A program made the translations under genes and the position numbers. Below, piece by piece: positions 1 through 9,200 of a DNA stretch of 64,000 nucleotides. Numbering within the stretch: position 1 is the stretch's first letter; each line of letters begins with the position of its first letter. The DNA lies in NCBI GenBank assembly GCA_938041455.1, contig CALITO010000007.1:23302-87301 (forward strand). Reading direction: 5' to 3'. The notes below the pieces were generated by a model that was given only the letters and a program-made list of their open reading frames with translations, had not been told where the DNA came from and did no database searches. The DNA comes from an uncultured bacterium. GTDB lineage: Bacteria; Armatimonadota; JACIXR01.

Positions 1-55
1 TCTCGCAAATGCGGGGGTCCTTTCCGAGATGCGACAAATCATCAGAAGAGGCTAA
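1..55 (+). CDS. C-terminal end of an unidentified protein (partial)
   Basis: An open frame enters from the left edge and ends in TAA at 53-55, just before the ribosome binding site of the next gene. Only about 17 residues are visible, ending ...MRQIIRRG. It lies in the same direction as the two PilT genes and 18 bases before the first, so it is probably in the same operon and may be another type IV pilus gene. The fragment is too short to name. Confidence 0.4.
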   Translation, partial: LANAGVLSEMRQIIRRG

Positions 56-73
56 AAAGGAGGTGCCATAGTT

Positions 74-1159
74 TTGGCTTATCCCTATTCCTTGGACGAT
101 TTATTGAAGATGACGGCGGAGAGGGACGCTTCCGACCTTCACTTGAAGGTGGGACGCCCACCCATCATCCGGGTCTACGGCGACTTGCTTGAAACGAATC
201 TCCCCCCTTTGGGTCCCGAGGATGCAGAGGACCTCATCTATTCCATTCTCTCCCCCGAGCAAAGAAAGCGATTTGAGAGCCAATGGGAACTCGACCTCTC
301 CTATCATGTCCCGGGATTGGCAAGGTTTAGGATTAATGTATATCGGCAAAGGGGCTACATCGCCGCCGCTCTACGGTTAATTCCCTTCCACATCAAGACA
401 ATAGACGAGCTCCTTCTCCCCCAGGTTCTCAAGCAGATAGCGATGCGACCTCGTGGTCTTGTCCTCGTTACAGGACCCACAGGTTGTGGTAAATCCACAA
501 CCCTCGCCGCTATGCTCCAGCATATTAATTTGAATAAGCGCGCCCATATAATAACCATAGAAGAACCAATAGAATTCCTTTTCCAGGACAGGTTCAGTTT
601 CTTTGAGCAGAGGGAAGTGGGGCAGGATACTAAATCCTATGCCCACGCTCTCCGTCATATCCTCCGTCAGAACCCTGACATCATCCTCGTGGGCGAGATG
701 AGAGACCTTGAGACTATAAGCCTCGCCATAAGAGCAGCTGAGACGGGACATCTCGTCCTTTCCACACTCCACACAATTGATACTCCCCAAACGGTGGACA
801 GGATAATAGATGTATTTCCCCCTGAACAGCAGGAGCAAATAAGGACCCAGCTCTCTATGACCCTCGTAGCCTGCATCTCCCAATCCCTTCTCCCCCGTGC
901 TGATAGGCCGGGAAGGATAGCGGCGGTTGAGGTGCTCATCGCTATTCCTTCCATCCGGGCTCTGATAAGGGAGGGGAAAACCCATCAAATATACTCTTTG
1001 CTTCAAACGGGAACGGAATATGGTATGTTCTCAATGGATATGCATCTTTTGGAACTTTACAAGGCTGGACTTGTGACCTATGAGGCGGCCTATGCGAGGG
1101 CGCAGAACCCGGCTGAGTTTGAGCAAAGGGCGAGGGCGCTTCGCCCCGCAAGAGCATAG
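74..1159 (+). CDS. pilT: PilT-family type IV pilus retraction ATPase (first copy)
   Basis: A 361-residue secretion-type ATPase of the PilT family, whose members are cytoplasmic hexamers that depolymerise type IV pili. Visible motifs: the N-terminal DASDLHL signature (residues 18-24), Walker A GPTGCGKST (134-142), an Asp-box-like IEEPIEF, Walker B ILVGEM (204-209) and the His box AAETGHLVLSTLHT (221-234). Length matches the family. The start is TTG at 74, supported by AAGGAGGTG eight bases upstream; no ATG is available at the family N-terminus. A second PilT follows after 28 bases. Which paralogue is the true retraction motor (PilT versus PilU-like) cannot be told from sequence alone. Confidence 0.93.
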   Translation: MAYPYSLDDLLKMTAERDASDLHLKVGRPPIIRVYGDLLETNLPPLGPEDAEDLIYSILSPEQRKRFESQWELDLSYHVPGLARFRINVYRQRGYIAAALRLIPFHIKTIDELLLPQVLKQIAMRPRGLVLVTGPTGCGKSTTLAAMLQHINLNKRAHIITIEEPIEFLFQDRFSFFEQREVGQDTKSYAHALRHILRQNPDIILVGEMRDLETISLAIRAAETGHLVLSTLHTIDTPQTVDRIIDVFPPEQQEQIRTQLSMTLVACISQSLLPRADRPGRIAAVEVLIAIPSIRALIREGKTHQIYSLLQTGTEYGMFSMDMHLLELYKAGLVTYEAAYARAQNPAEFEQRARALRPARA

Positions 1160-1187
1160 AATATAAACAGAGGGAGGTAATGGAGCT

Positions 1188-2255
1188 ATGAGAGCATTGG
1201 ATAGAATGCACAACCTTCTCCAGCAGGTAAAGGAGCGAGATGCTTCCGACCTCATATTGAAAGCGGATACCCCTCCCATCTTCCGCATCTATGGTGACCT
1301 TGTGACCAACGAGGAAGCCCCTCTATCACCTGAAGAGGTGAGGGAGCTCGCCTTCTCCATCCTCACTGAGGAACAGAGGCGAAGGTTTGAGGACGAATGG
1401 GAACTTGACCTCGCCTATGAGGCACCGGGCATCGCGCGCTTCCGCGTCAACCTCTTCATCCAGAGGGGAAATGTTGGTATTGCCTTCCGCCTCATCCCTT
1501 ACCGCATTATGTCTATGGAGGAGATAGGCATCCCCGAGGTGGTGAGGAGCTTTTGCGAGCGTCCCAGAGGAATAGTAATTGTCACGGGACCCGCCGGCTC
1601 AGGCAAATCCACTACCCTCGCCGCTATGATAGACTATATAAACAGCAATTTCCCTCTCCACATCGTTACAGTTGAGGACCCCATAGAATTTCTCCACGAG
1701 GACAAGAAGGGATTAATCACCCAGAGGGAAGTGGGCACCGACACCCTCTCCTTCCCTAACGCCCTCAAGTATGTCCTCCGTCAGGACCCCGATGTGATAA
1801 TGGTGGGTGAGATGAGAGACCTCGAGACAATAGCCCTCTCCTTAATAGCGGCGGAGACGGGACACCTCGTATTCTCCACCCTCCATACTCCCGACGCAGT
1901 GCAGACAGTGGACAGGGTGATAGATATATTCCCACCTTCCCAGCAACCCCAGATAAGAACCCAGCTTGCTTCCAACCTTATCGGGGTCATCTGCCAGACG
2001 CTTGTGAAGCGGGCGGATGGTAGAGGAAGGGTCGCTGCCTTTGAAGTGCTGGTGGGCACCCCTGGTGTGAGGGGACTTATAAGGGACCAGAAGAACTACC
2101 AAATAAACTCGCTCCTCCAAACGGGGATGAAGCAGGGGATGATGACCCTTGACCAGCATTTAGCTCAACTTGTGAAGAGGGGAATAATAACGAAGGAGGA
2201 GGCACTGAGCAGGGTTAAGGAGCCGAAGGAATTTGAGGCGATGATAAAGGGTTAA
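1188..2255 (+). CDS. pilT: PilT-family type IV pilus retraction ATPase (second copy)
   Basis: A 355-residue paralogue of the preceding ATPase. It keeps DASDLIL near residue 18, Walker A GPAGSGKSTT, VEDPIEF, Walker B VIMVGEMRD and the His box AAETGHLVFSTLHT. ATG at 1188 is preceded by GGGAGGT nine bases upstream. The two proteins align end to end without gaps in the core, so this is a tandem duplication followed by divergence, as in PilT/PilU pairs. A strong palindrome follows the stop codon, marking the operon end. Confidence 0.93.
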   Translation: MRALDRMHNLLQQVKERDASDLILKADTPPIFRIYGDLVTNEEAPLSPEEVRELAFSILTEEQRRRFEDEWELDLAYEAPGIARFRVNLFIQRGNVGIAFRLIPYRIMSMEEIGIPEVVRSFCERPRGIVIVTGPAGSGKSTTLAAMIDYINSNFPLHIVTVEDPIEFLHEDKKGLITQREVGTDTLSFPNALKYVLRQDPDVIMVGEMRDLETIALSLIAAETGHLVFSTLHTPDAVQTVDRVIDIFPPSQQPQIRTQLASNLIGVICQTLVKRADGRGRVAAFEVLVGTPGVRGLIRDQKNYQINSLLQTGMKQGMMTLDQHLAQLVKRGIITKEEALSRVKEPKEFEAMIKG

Positions 2256-2261
2256 GGATAT

Positions 2262-2288
2262 GGGGCGAGCCCCTTTGGGGCTCGCCCC
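2262..2288. terminator. Bidirectional hairpin terminator between convergent genes
   Basis: A perfect 12-bp inverted repeat (2262-2273 with 2277-2288) with a TTT loop sits in the 36-base gap between the second pilT and the convergent PP-loop gene. It is very GC-rich, but the flanking U-tracts are poor, so termination is inferred from position and stem strength. Confidence 0.7.
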
Positions 2289-2291
2289 CCC

Positions 2292-3263
2292 TTAAATCAT
2301 CAATCTCCTCACCATTTCTTCACTTGCCTTGTTCACCTCTATGAACCTCTCCCCACCGTTCCTTACCTTCACCCTCAATCTCTCACCTTCCCCTAAATCG
2401 GAATATCTCGCCACAATCCTTCCCCCAAGTTCTATATCCTCCCCCTTTGTTTCTCCTCTCAAGAGGGCATTGGGTCCCTTATGGCTATAGGCAATGAGAA
2501 AAACATCCCCTTCTTTAAGCAACGCGCTTAACTTTTCGTTTTCGCTTTTATTTCTACCAACAACAAGCCTCACGCCCTCCCGCAGACGAAAGTGCCTACC
2601 CAGTTTCAATAATTCCACATTCTCCCTTTTCAGTTCCTCGTTATTTATCAAATCGCGGAGGCGCCTGGCAAACTGGGGGTCGGTGAGGAGACATCCTCCC
2701 GCAGGGGTGGGATAATCCCTTATCCCCCACTTCTCTGCCAACTCCATCTGCCTCTTCCTGCTCCTTCCCCTTATATCCAACATCTTTTCCCTATCAACCC
2801 ATCCCTCCTTTTCGGGGATGGTAGGAGGGAGAAGTTTAGCAGAAAGGGGGCGAAGGAGGAGACCTTCTAATCCGCTCTCCCTCTCCACTATTCGGAGAGC
2901 CCCTTTGTTCTGGGACATAGGACGCTCCTCAAGGACCTCCCCTGTGGCGATGAAGCTCGCACCCACATCCGCCATAACTTCCTTCGCCTTCCTTAACATA
3001 AGGATGTGGCAGTCAACGCAGGGATTCATCTGGGAGCCAAAGCCATGAGGGGGGGATTTGAGAAGTTGGAGGATTTCCTCCGTTATGTCCACTTCAAGAA
3101 GCGGAACTTCCCATTCCCTGGCGATTTTCACTGCCCAGGGCGAGCGGAAGAAGGGACTCACAAAGTGGACGCCCATAACCTCCACTCCCTGCTCCATCAA
3201 CAGGCGCAGGGCAAGAGCGCTATCCAATCCACCAGAAAGAAGAACAAGTGCCTTCTTTCTCAT
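2292..3263 (-). CDS. PP-loop ATPase, MnmA/ThiI-like tRNA thiolation family
   Basis: A 323-residue protein with an N-terminal PP-loop SGGLDSA (residues 10-16), which activates a substrate carbonyl by adenylation. The motifs NPCVDCH (Cys82, Cys85) and PAGGCLLTD follow, a pattern of the MnmA/TrmU-related proteins often annotated as tRNA 4-thiouridine synthase in thermophiles. The C-terminal 100 residues look like an RNA-binding or NFACT-R-like domain. It is not a standard MnmA (too short, no matching C-terminal barrel). It stands alone between a convergent terminator and a divergent gene. Its ATG has no clear Shine-Dalgarno site, and a promoter-like pair lies close upstream, so the mRNA may be leaderless. 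The exact modified base is not determined. Confidence 0.75.
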   Translation of the reverse strand: MRKKALVLLSGGLDSALALRLLMEQGVEVMGVHFVSPFFRSPWAVKIAREWEVPLLEVDITEEILQLLKSPPHGFGSQMNPCVDCHILMLRKAKEVMADVGASFIATGEVLEERPMSQNKGALRIVERESGLEGLLLRPLSAKLLPPTIPEKEGWVDREKMLDIRGRSRKRQMELAEKWGIRDYPTPAGGCLLTDPQFARRLRDLINNEELKRENVELLKLGRHFRLREGVRLVVGRNKSENEKLSALLKEGDVFLIAYSHKGPNALLRGETKGEDIELGGRIVARYSDLGEGERLRVKVRNGGERFIEVNKASEEMVRRLMI

Positions 3264-3271
3264 TTTGTATA

Positions 3272-3300
3272 ATTTTACTCATAAAATGGGAAGAAGACAA
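3272..3300 (-). promoter_or_regulatory. Candidate promoter for the PP-loop gene
   Basis: On the minus strand TTGTCT (3300-3295) and TAAAAT (3277-3272) are separated by 17 bases. The predicted start of transcription falls within a few bases of the ATG at 3263, which would make the transcript leaderless. Confidence 0.45.
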
Positions 3301-3319
3301 TTTGGAGGATGGACAAGAG

Positions 3320-3347
3320 TTGACAAATGTTATGAATGCTGTATAAA
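3320..3347 (+). promoter_or_regulatory. Sigma-70-type promoter for the winged-helix gene
   Basis: TTGACA (3320-3325), a 16-base spacer and TATAAA (3342-3347), 33 bases before the ATG at 3380. Confidence 0.65.
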
Positions 3348-3379
3348 ATAGGAGGAATACGGCAAAAGGAGGTTAGGAT

Positions 3380-4057
3380 ATGGAGGATATATTCGTCCCA
3401 GACGAAGAACTGGGTAAAGCGCCCGTTGTGAAGATAACGGGGAAGGGGAAAGAACGGGGGAAGATAGAGGTCAGCATAACTCCAAAGGCTATATATGTCA
3501 AGGCTCTGGCAAAAAACGAGCTCTTCCTTAATTTTCGGATAGAGGAGATAAGGCTTTTTCAAGGAAAATACACGGCAGTCCTCAAACCCATAGGGTTTCG
3601 CAAATCTCCCTTGTTGATAACCCGCCAATATCGTGGGGATATAGCCTTGGACAATGTGGTTATCCCCGAGCGATATAGGGAAAGAGTGGAAAATATGTTA
3701 GAAATGGAGGAGGAGGTTGCTACTACTCGTTCAAAGGGTGGGCGAGGAAGGGGGGAGCACTTGCTGATAGAAGAATATTACCTTCCCATACTGGAATCAC
3801 TTGCAGAGAAGGGAGGGAGGGGGGTAGCAAGGGAGGTGATAGATAGAGTTTACGAGAAGATAAAGGACAAGCTTAAAGAAGAAGATAAGAGCTTCCTTAA
3901 AAGTGGGCAACGTTTTTGGATTAATCGGACACAGTGGGCGCGTTTGCGCCTTGTCCATAAGGGGTATTTGCGGGATGATTCTCCAACTGGGATTTGGGAA
4001 CTATCGGAGGAAGGTTGGAGTTATTTGAAGGAGTTAAAGAGGGGCAGGTCTTATTAA
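3380..4057 (+). CDS. Protein with C-terminal Mrr_N-like winged helix
   Basis: A 225-residue protein. The N-terminal ~110 residues are beta-rich and unrecognised. After a short basic Gly/Arg linker (about 117-126), the C-terminal ~95 residues resemble the Mrr_N winged helix of restriction-system proteins: a YYLPILESLAEKGG opening, a long charged middle, then TQWARLRLVHKGYL and GIWELSEEGWSYL. That fold binds DNA in Mrr-like and related regulators; no nuclease domain is present. The ATG at 3380 has AAAGGAGG upstream and a good promoter. It is convergent with the PglZ operon and sits at the edge of the defence island, so a regulatory or sensor role there is possible but unproven. Confidence 0.6.
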   Translation: MEDIFVPDEELGKAPVVKITGKGKERGKIEVSITPKAIYVKALAKNELFLNFRIEEIRLFQGKYTAVLKPIGFRKSPLLITRQYRGDIALDNVVIPERYRERVENMLEMEEEVATTRSKGGRGRGEHLLIEEYYLPILESLAEKGGRGVAREVIDRVYEKIKDKLKEEDKSFLKSGQRFWINRTQWARLRLVHKGYLRDDSPTGIWELSEEGWSYLKELKRGRSY

Positions 4058-4059
4058 CT

Positions 4060-4091
4060 TCTGAGGCGTGCCCATATGGGCACGCCTCAGA
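4060..4091. terminator. 32-nt perfect palindrome, likely terminator
   Basis: A perfect self-complementary sequence starts three bases after the stop of the winged-helix gene. It forms a 14-16 bp GC-rich stem. No strong U-run follows on either strand. A second small hairpin (7-bp stem, 4133-4139 with 4146-4152) lies between it and the end of the convergent pglZ. The rest of 4092-4201 contains a stray AAAGGAGGTG with no usable frame after it. Confidence 0.55.
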
Positions 4092-4201
4092 GGGGCAAAA
4101 CCCTAAACCAGAAAGGAGGTGAATTGTAGCAAGCAAGCGAGGAGACGCTTGCCATAGTTTAGACGAACTAAGGCGCGGAGATGTTCCCTACTTTTCTCCC
4201 T

Positions 4202-6283
4202 TTATTTGATAGATTGGGGGGTGAAAATGAGGAGGGGAATGCACATCTCCCAAAGGGAGATTCCCCCATGAACAGCTATCTTAGACCCAGATGTCCTCCC
4301 GCTGAACATAAAATAGCCGTAAGCTATAAGATAGTGATTCCCTGGCAAACCCCAATTAGGAGCTTCGCTTTCCGATAGATAAAGGGCATCTTTAATTTTC
4401 TCTTTTGGTCTATTTGCAAGTTCATAGAAGCGATTGCTCCTGCCCTTCGCTTCCTCATGTTCTTCCCTCCCTATGCGCTCCGCCCTCTGCACCCATATGC
4501 TACCGTGGTCCGAGGTTATCACCAGCACCGCTCCCTCACCCCTCACAGCGGAGAGAAGTTGGGAGAAGGGACGAAAACGATAGGCTGTTTCCACCAAAGC
4601 CAATAGTTCTTCCTCCGACTCCGCTACCTTCCCCGTCAAATGGGTTATCTCATCTGCGAAATTCAAAATGAAAACTTTTAAATCCCCTTCCTCCTTTATA
4701 GCCTTATCCCAATCCCTGCCCTTGCAGTATATGACTTTCTTACCTCTACCAGCATTCCTCTCTATCCAGTCCTTTAACATCTCTTCCTCTCCCTCGTTAT
4801 CCCGTAGATATCCCCTCCCATATTTCTCAGCGATTTCACGGGGTAAAGCACCAGCGAATAGGGCATTGCGGGAGAAGATTGTGGCGGAGGGAAGAATGGA
4901 AAAACAGCCTCCATCTTGGCAATTGTAACCACTCATCTCCCCTCTTATCCAATCCTCCATAACCGCCCACTGGGCGTAGGTCATACCGTCAATTACAAGG
5001 AGATATACGGGCAATCCCTCCCCGAGATAAGGCAGAACCGCCTGAGAAAGAACATCGCAGGAAAGGGTGGGACGGGGTTTCCCCTTAATCCACTGGGGAT
5101 AATTTCGGAGCACGAAGTTAACGAACTCCCTATTCGCGCGGTCTAAAAGGGTCTCCCACTCCTCACGGAGGGGAGAATCACGAAGGGGGGAGTTAGCGGG
5201 CATACTCTTCATTACATTCCTCCACTGGAGGGCTATCTTCCTGCCCAATTCCAACCATTTTTGAGATACTTTAGGGATGTCCTCGCTCTCCTGAGGAAGG
5301 GAGAACTCTTTAGCAAGGAAATCGACGATAGCAAGGATTCTCCCCAGTTCCTCCGAAGCTTTATCCTCCCTCTTCAATGCCCGAGCCGATTCTAATGCGG
5401 ATGAATCCCTCCTGTTTTTGCTCAACTGTTCAATTATTTTTCCGCTTATAAAAGAATGGAAATCCTGAGGGAGAAGGGGGGAGAGCAGGGAGGGAATGGA
5501 TGGGAGGGGGATTTTCTCCCCTATCCTTCGCCAATCCAACCGTTCCCAAACTTCGCTCGTTAACCTATTCGGTTCAAGTTTTATATAAGGGTAAATCTTT
5601 CTCGCCCTTTCTTCTATCCCCCATTCCTCGAGCCTTATATTTGCCCTCTCTTCCACCCACAAGAGGAGGAGTTGACGAAGGACCTCCAGTAAATTTTCTC
5701 TATCAAACAACTCATCGGGGGAAAAGCCCACTCCCTCAAGGGAGCCCAAATAAGGGCGGAGGAAATTCCTGGGTAACCCTTCGCCCCTTAGGTGATAATT
5801 CATAAGGATGGCGAAGGCTTCTCCCGGGGAGGGTGAGGTAGGAATGGGGACTTCGAGAACCGCCCTGAGAACGAAGCCGAGGGTTTCCTCACGCCCCCTT
5901 GGAAGATCGTCATAGGAAGGAGCAAATTGCTCCACCAACTTCCTGCTAACCAGAATTTCGTCAACGATGGGGTGAAGTGAGGGGAAAATTTGGGAAGGTT
6001 TGATGATGAGAGGGAGGGAGTATCTTTTGACATCGGGAGGGATTTGCTTTTCGCTCTCCGAAACGATGATGGCATTAGCCGGCTTGTCCTCTTCCATTCT
6101 CTCCCTCAAAGGTTCATAGAAGATACGGAAATCTATGGGATTGGAATATCGGTGGATTGCCAGGTTGGGGAATAGGTTTCGAAGATAAGGGGAAGCGATG
6201 CCAAAGGGGTCCACTACCCAAAGAAAGCGATGACGGTCGAAAAACTTCCTCTCTATCACCTGCTTGATGCGCTCCGCTAGCAA
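4202..6283 (-). CDS. pglZ: PglZ-domain protein, BREX-type alkaline-phosphatase superfamily
   Basis: A 693-residue PglZ protein, a core part of BREX phage-defence systems. The C-terminal half carries the alkaline-phosphatase-like metal site: VYLLVIDGM (Asp432), ILPSATIFSRN (Thr468), NFADEITH (541-548), ITSDHGS (Asp592, His593) and the closing HGGISLWEMCIP (672-683), all typical of PglZ. The N-terminal 400 residues are helical and family-variable. Size fits PglZ of BREX type 3. The start is TTG at 6283, preceded by AGGAGGAAAGAGG; the ATPase gene upstream stops only 11 bases before, so the two are co-transcribed. PglZ is essential for BREX modification and exclusion in studied systems; its substrate is not settled. 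Confidence 0.88.
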   Translation of the reverse strand: MLAERIKQVIERKFFDRHRFLWVVDPFGIASPYLRNLFPNLAIHRYSNPIDFRIFYEPLRERMEEDKPANAIIVSESEKQIPPDVKRYSLPLIIKPSQIFPSLHPIVDEILVSRKLVEQFAPSYDDLPRGREETLGFVLRAVLEVPIPTSPSPGEAFAILMNYHLRGEGLPRNFLRPYLGSLEGVGFSPDELFDRENLLEVLRQLLLLWVEERANIRLEEWGIEERARKIYPYIKLEPNRLTSEVWERLDWRRIGEKIPLPSIPSLLSPLLPQDFHSFISGKIIEQLSKNRRDSSALESARALKREDKASEELGRILAIVDFLAKEFSLPQESEDIPKVSQKWLELGRKIALQWRNVMKSMPANSPLRDSPLREEWETLLDRANREFVNFVLRNYPQWIKGKPRPTLSCDVLSQAVLPYLGEGLPVYLLVIDGMTYAQWAVMEDWIRGEMSGYNCQDGGCFSILPSATIFSRNALFAGALPREIAEKYGRGYLRDNEGEEEMLKDWIERNAGRGKKVIYCKGRDWDKAIKEEGDLKVFILNFADEITHLTGKVAESEEELLALVETAYRFRPFSQLLSAVRGEGAVLVITSDHGSIWVQRAERIGREEHEEAKGRSNRFYELANRPKEKIKDALYLSESEAPNWGLPGNHYLIAYGYFMFSGRTSGSKIAVHGGISLWEMCIPLLIFTPQSIK

Positions 6284-6294
6284 CCTCTTTCCTC

Positions 6295-9200
6295 CTATAT
6301 CAACCTTATCTTTATCCTTACATTCTCCCCTCTTTCCGCACCCCTTAAAGCTTCCCTTATCCTCTCCATAAACTCCTCAACCCTGTAGATTCCTCCATCC
6401 CTTATATAGGGGGTTAAGTTTACCTCAATTATCTTCAGTTTCCCCAAAGCCCGCCTTAATCTCTCCTTCATCTCTTCGGAAAGGGGGACAGGTTCGCCCT
6501 TGAGAAGTTTCTCCATCCCCTCACTTGCGGCTGATGTCGCCCCCTCAAACGCCCGCCTTATATCTTCCTCCTTCCTCCTGAGTTCCTCAACCGTCCTACC
6601 CCATTCCTCATTTACCATCCTCCTAACCCTTTCTATCTCCCCCTTTAAATCCGGCGGATGAGCGGGCTTAAATTCGCAATGGGGACATAAAGGGTAGTTT
6701 TTAAGGCTATCCTTGTAAAGCCTATCGCACTTTCTCCCCAGCAAATCCTCAACCTTCCTCCCTATCACATCCCCTGGATTGGATACCCCTACCCCTCCTA
6801 TTATTCCCCAAACCTCTTTAAGAGTTCGAAGTAGCGCATCCTTCTTTATTCCCTCCAGTTCTTCCCACCAGGGAGCATTATTGCCCACCACCTCTTCGTG
6901 AAGAGCGGTATATCTCTCTATATACTGTTGCTTGAGGAAATTAACCCGTTCCAGCCAATTCCTAAGAAAATTCTCATCCTCCACCCTACTGCCCACCAAC
7001 TCGGCAAGCAATTCATTCCCTTCCCCCGAAAGCCTTTCCCCAGGAGGTAGAGAAATCCCTTGGAGATAATCTATTTCCCTATTGAGCGCCCCTTGGAGTT
7101 CTCCTATCCCTTCAAGTGATTTGAGCCCCTTCCAAGCTTCTATGTAATCTCTATACTTTTCCTCCACCAATTCCCCAAGTTTTCTGAAGCCCTCCTCAGG
7201 AGAGACATTCTCCCTGATAACTTGGAAAAGATCCTCCACCAACCCCTTCACCTTTCCCAAATTATTCAAAAGCAAGTCCTTATTGAAAGGGGAATGGAAA
7301 CCCCTTAATCTCTCCCCCAGTTGCTGGAGGTTATACTGCTCCAGGAGCTTCCTCAGTTCCTCCCAAAGAGAGGATCTCTCCTCCTGAGTTTCCGTCTTGA
7401 CCTTGCTACCAAATATCTCTCGCAACAGTTCAATAACCTCGGGCGTTACTTCTATCTCCAACTTATGAAGATAATAATGGGGTAAGAAGAAATTAAAACC
7501 TACCAGTTCCTCAAGGTTGTGGCGGAAGAATTCCCTTCCCATTCCCTTAACACTCAGCAATCCCTTGCTCACAAGGGCGAGGATGAGGAACTCCACTATA
7601 TCCTCTGTGAGACCATAGGGCTTCTCCCTTAACTTTTTGTAAACCTCTTCTACACTCGCGAAATCCCTAACTTTTAGGGCATCCATTATGAGTTGGTAAT
7701 ATTCCAAATCCTCCCTTATGTAATACTCCCCCTCCCCTTCTTTGAGGAGAAGTCCAGTGGAGGAGAGATCCTCAGCGTAATCCTCCAGAGTTGGAGTAGG
7801 GGGAGAGAGTTTGCTTAGATAACGGATTAAATCTCTCGCCGTTTTCCTGCCTATCTTGCGGGGGAACTGAGGATGGCGGGGATAGAGGCGGGCGAGTAAC
7901 TCCTCCAGGCATTTGTGCAAGGTCTCGGCAAAAGGTTTGGGCAAAGGCGTTAGGAGAAAGGGAAGGCTTCCTCTTCTCCAATATACCTCTTCCACCAATT
8001 GCTCCACTTCCTCGGAGGCACGGATGGCCATTGCCTGGAGCCTCTCCATCACCTCCTTCGGTTGCCCCCCCTCCAAAAGGCGCCTTATGGCAAGCCTCCT
8101 TTTAAGCCTATGCAACTCCTCCCCACCCAATTCCTCCGGACGCCAGACGAGGATTCTCTCATCCCTGAGTTCCTTCTGGGAGAGGTAATCGGCTGGCAGA
8201 TTGGGACGAAGTATTAGAAGGAGGAAATCTACATCCCCCTCTTTGAGTCTATCATTTGCTTCCTCGGGAAGATATGGGTCCGCTTCACTAATAAATCTAC
8301 CCTCTCCTTTTCTCTCCGTCCCCCGCCACTCCACCCTCAAACCACACCATCCTTTTATCTCCATCTCCCTCGGCACCCCCATTTCTCTCAAACCCCTCAA
8401 AACCTCGTTCCATAACCCTGGGTCATCATCCCTTATCTTCCCAGCCTCGCTTTCCACAAGGATTTCAACTGGAATTCCTTCCGTCTGAATTACATATACC
8501 GCATCAATGTCCATCCCCTCGGCAAGGTAGATGTAAGTTCCCTGCTGGAATAGTTTCTCCATAAGATGGGCAAAGAATTGGTAGTTCACATCCTCAATTA
8601 CCCGATAGAGGATGAACTCCGCCAGTTCCCGGCATTTTCTCTTCTCCCCAACTATGTGGAGTATAGCGAGCGCCTTTATCGCCTTCAAAGCCCATTCCCT
8701 TTCCTCTTCCTCCATCCAAAGGGGAATGCCCTCCCGGAAGTAGGGGACTATATCCCTTACCAAAACCCCATAATTCGTATGGGAGGCGAGTTCACCTTCC
8801 AGATGATCATAGAGTTCGGAAAGGGTAACGAGTGTATCATAATCTTGCTCTTCGATCTCCTTGGCGCTTTGGGAGAGGAAGGAGATGATGCTCCTCGGAC
8901 CAACTTCCCTAACCACCCGCTCGTAGAAGTGGAGGATTGCGGGATGGACAGGATAAAGGTCCACGAAGGAGCGTTCATCAAAGGCGAGGGAGGGGAAATA
9001 ATTCTTCCGAAGAAGGGAATAGAGTTTTCGCAATTCCTCCACCTGCGCCTCGCTCTTCTTCAGCACCCTCTCCCTGGCTACCTTCTGTAGGTTGAAATAG
9101 GGAATTTGGAAGTTCTCATATCTTTGACGGATGCGGTTGAGGTTTTCCCTCTCCGCCCCCATTTTCTCGGGGTCAAGTATATCCTCTTGAAGGGAGGCGA

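Noticed and set aside
377..1006. 209-residue frame opposite the first pilT
   Set aside because: It is a shadow of a well-supported ATPase gene, with no ribosome binding site or recognisable domain.
4092..4201. A short gene behind the stray AAAGGAGGTG at 4113-4122
   Set aside because: The only nearby start (TTG) is followed at once by TAG. The region is a small hairpin and spacer.
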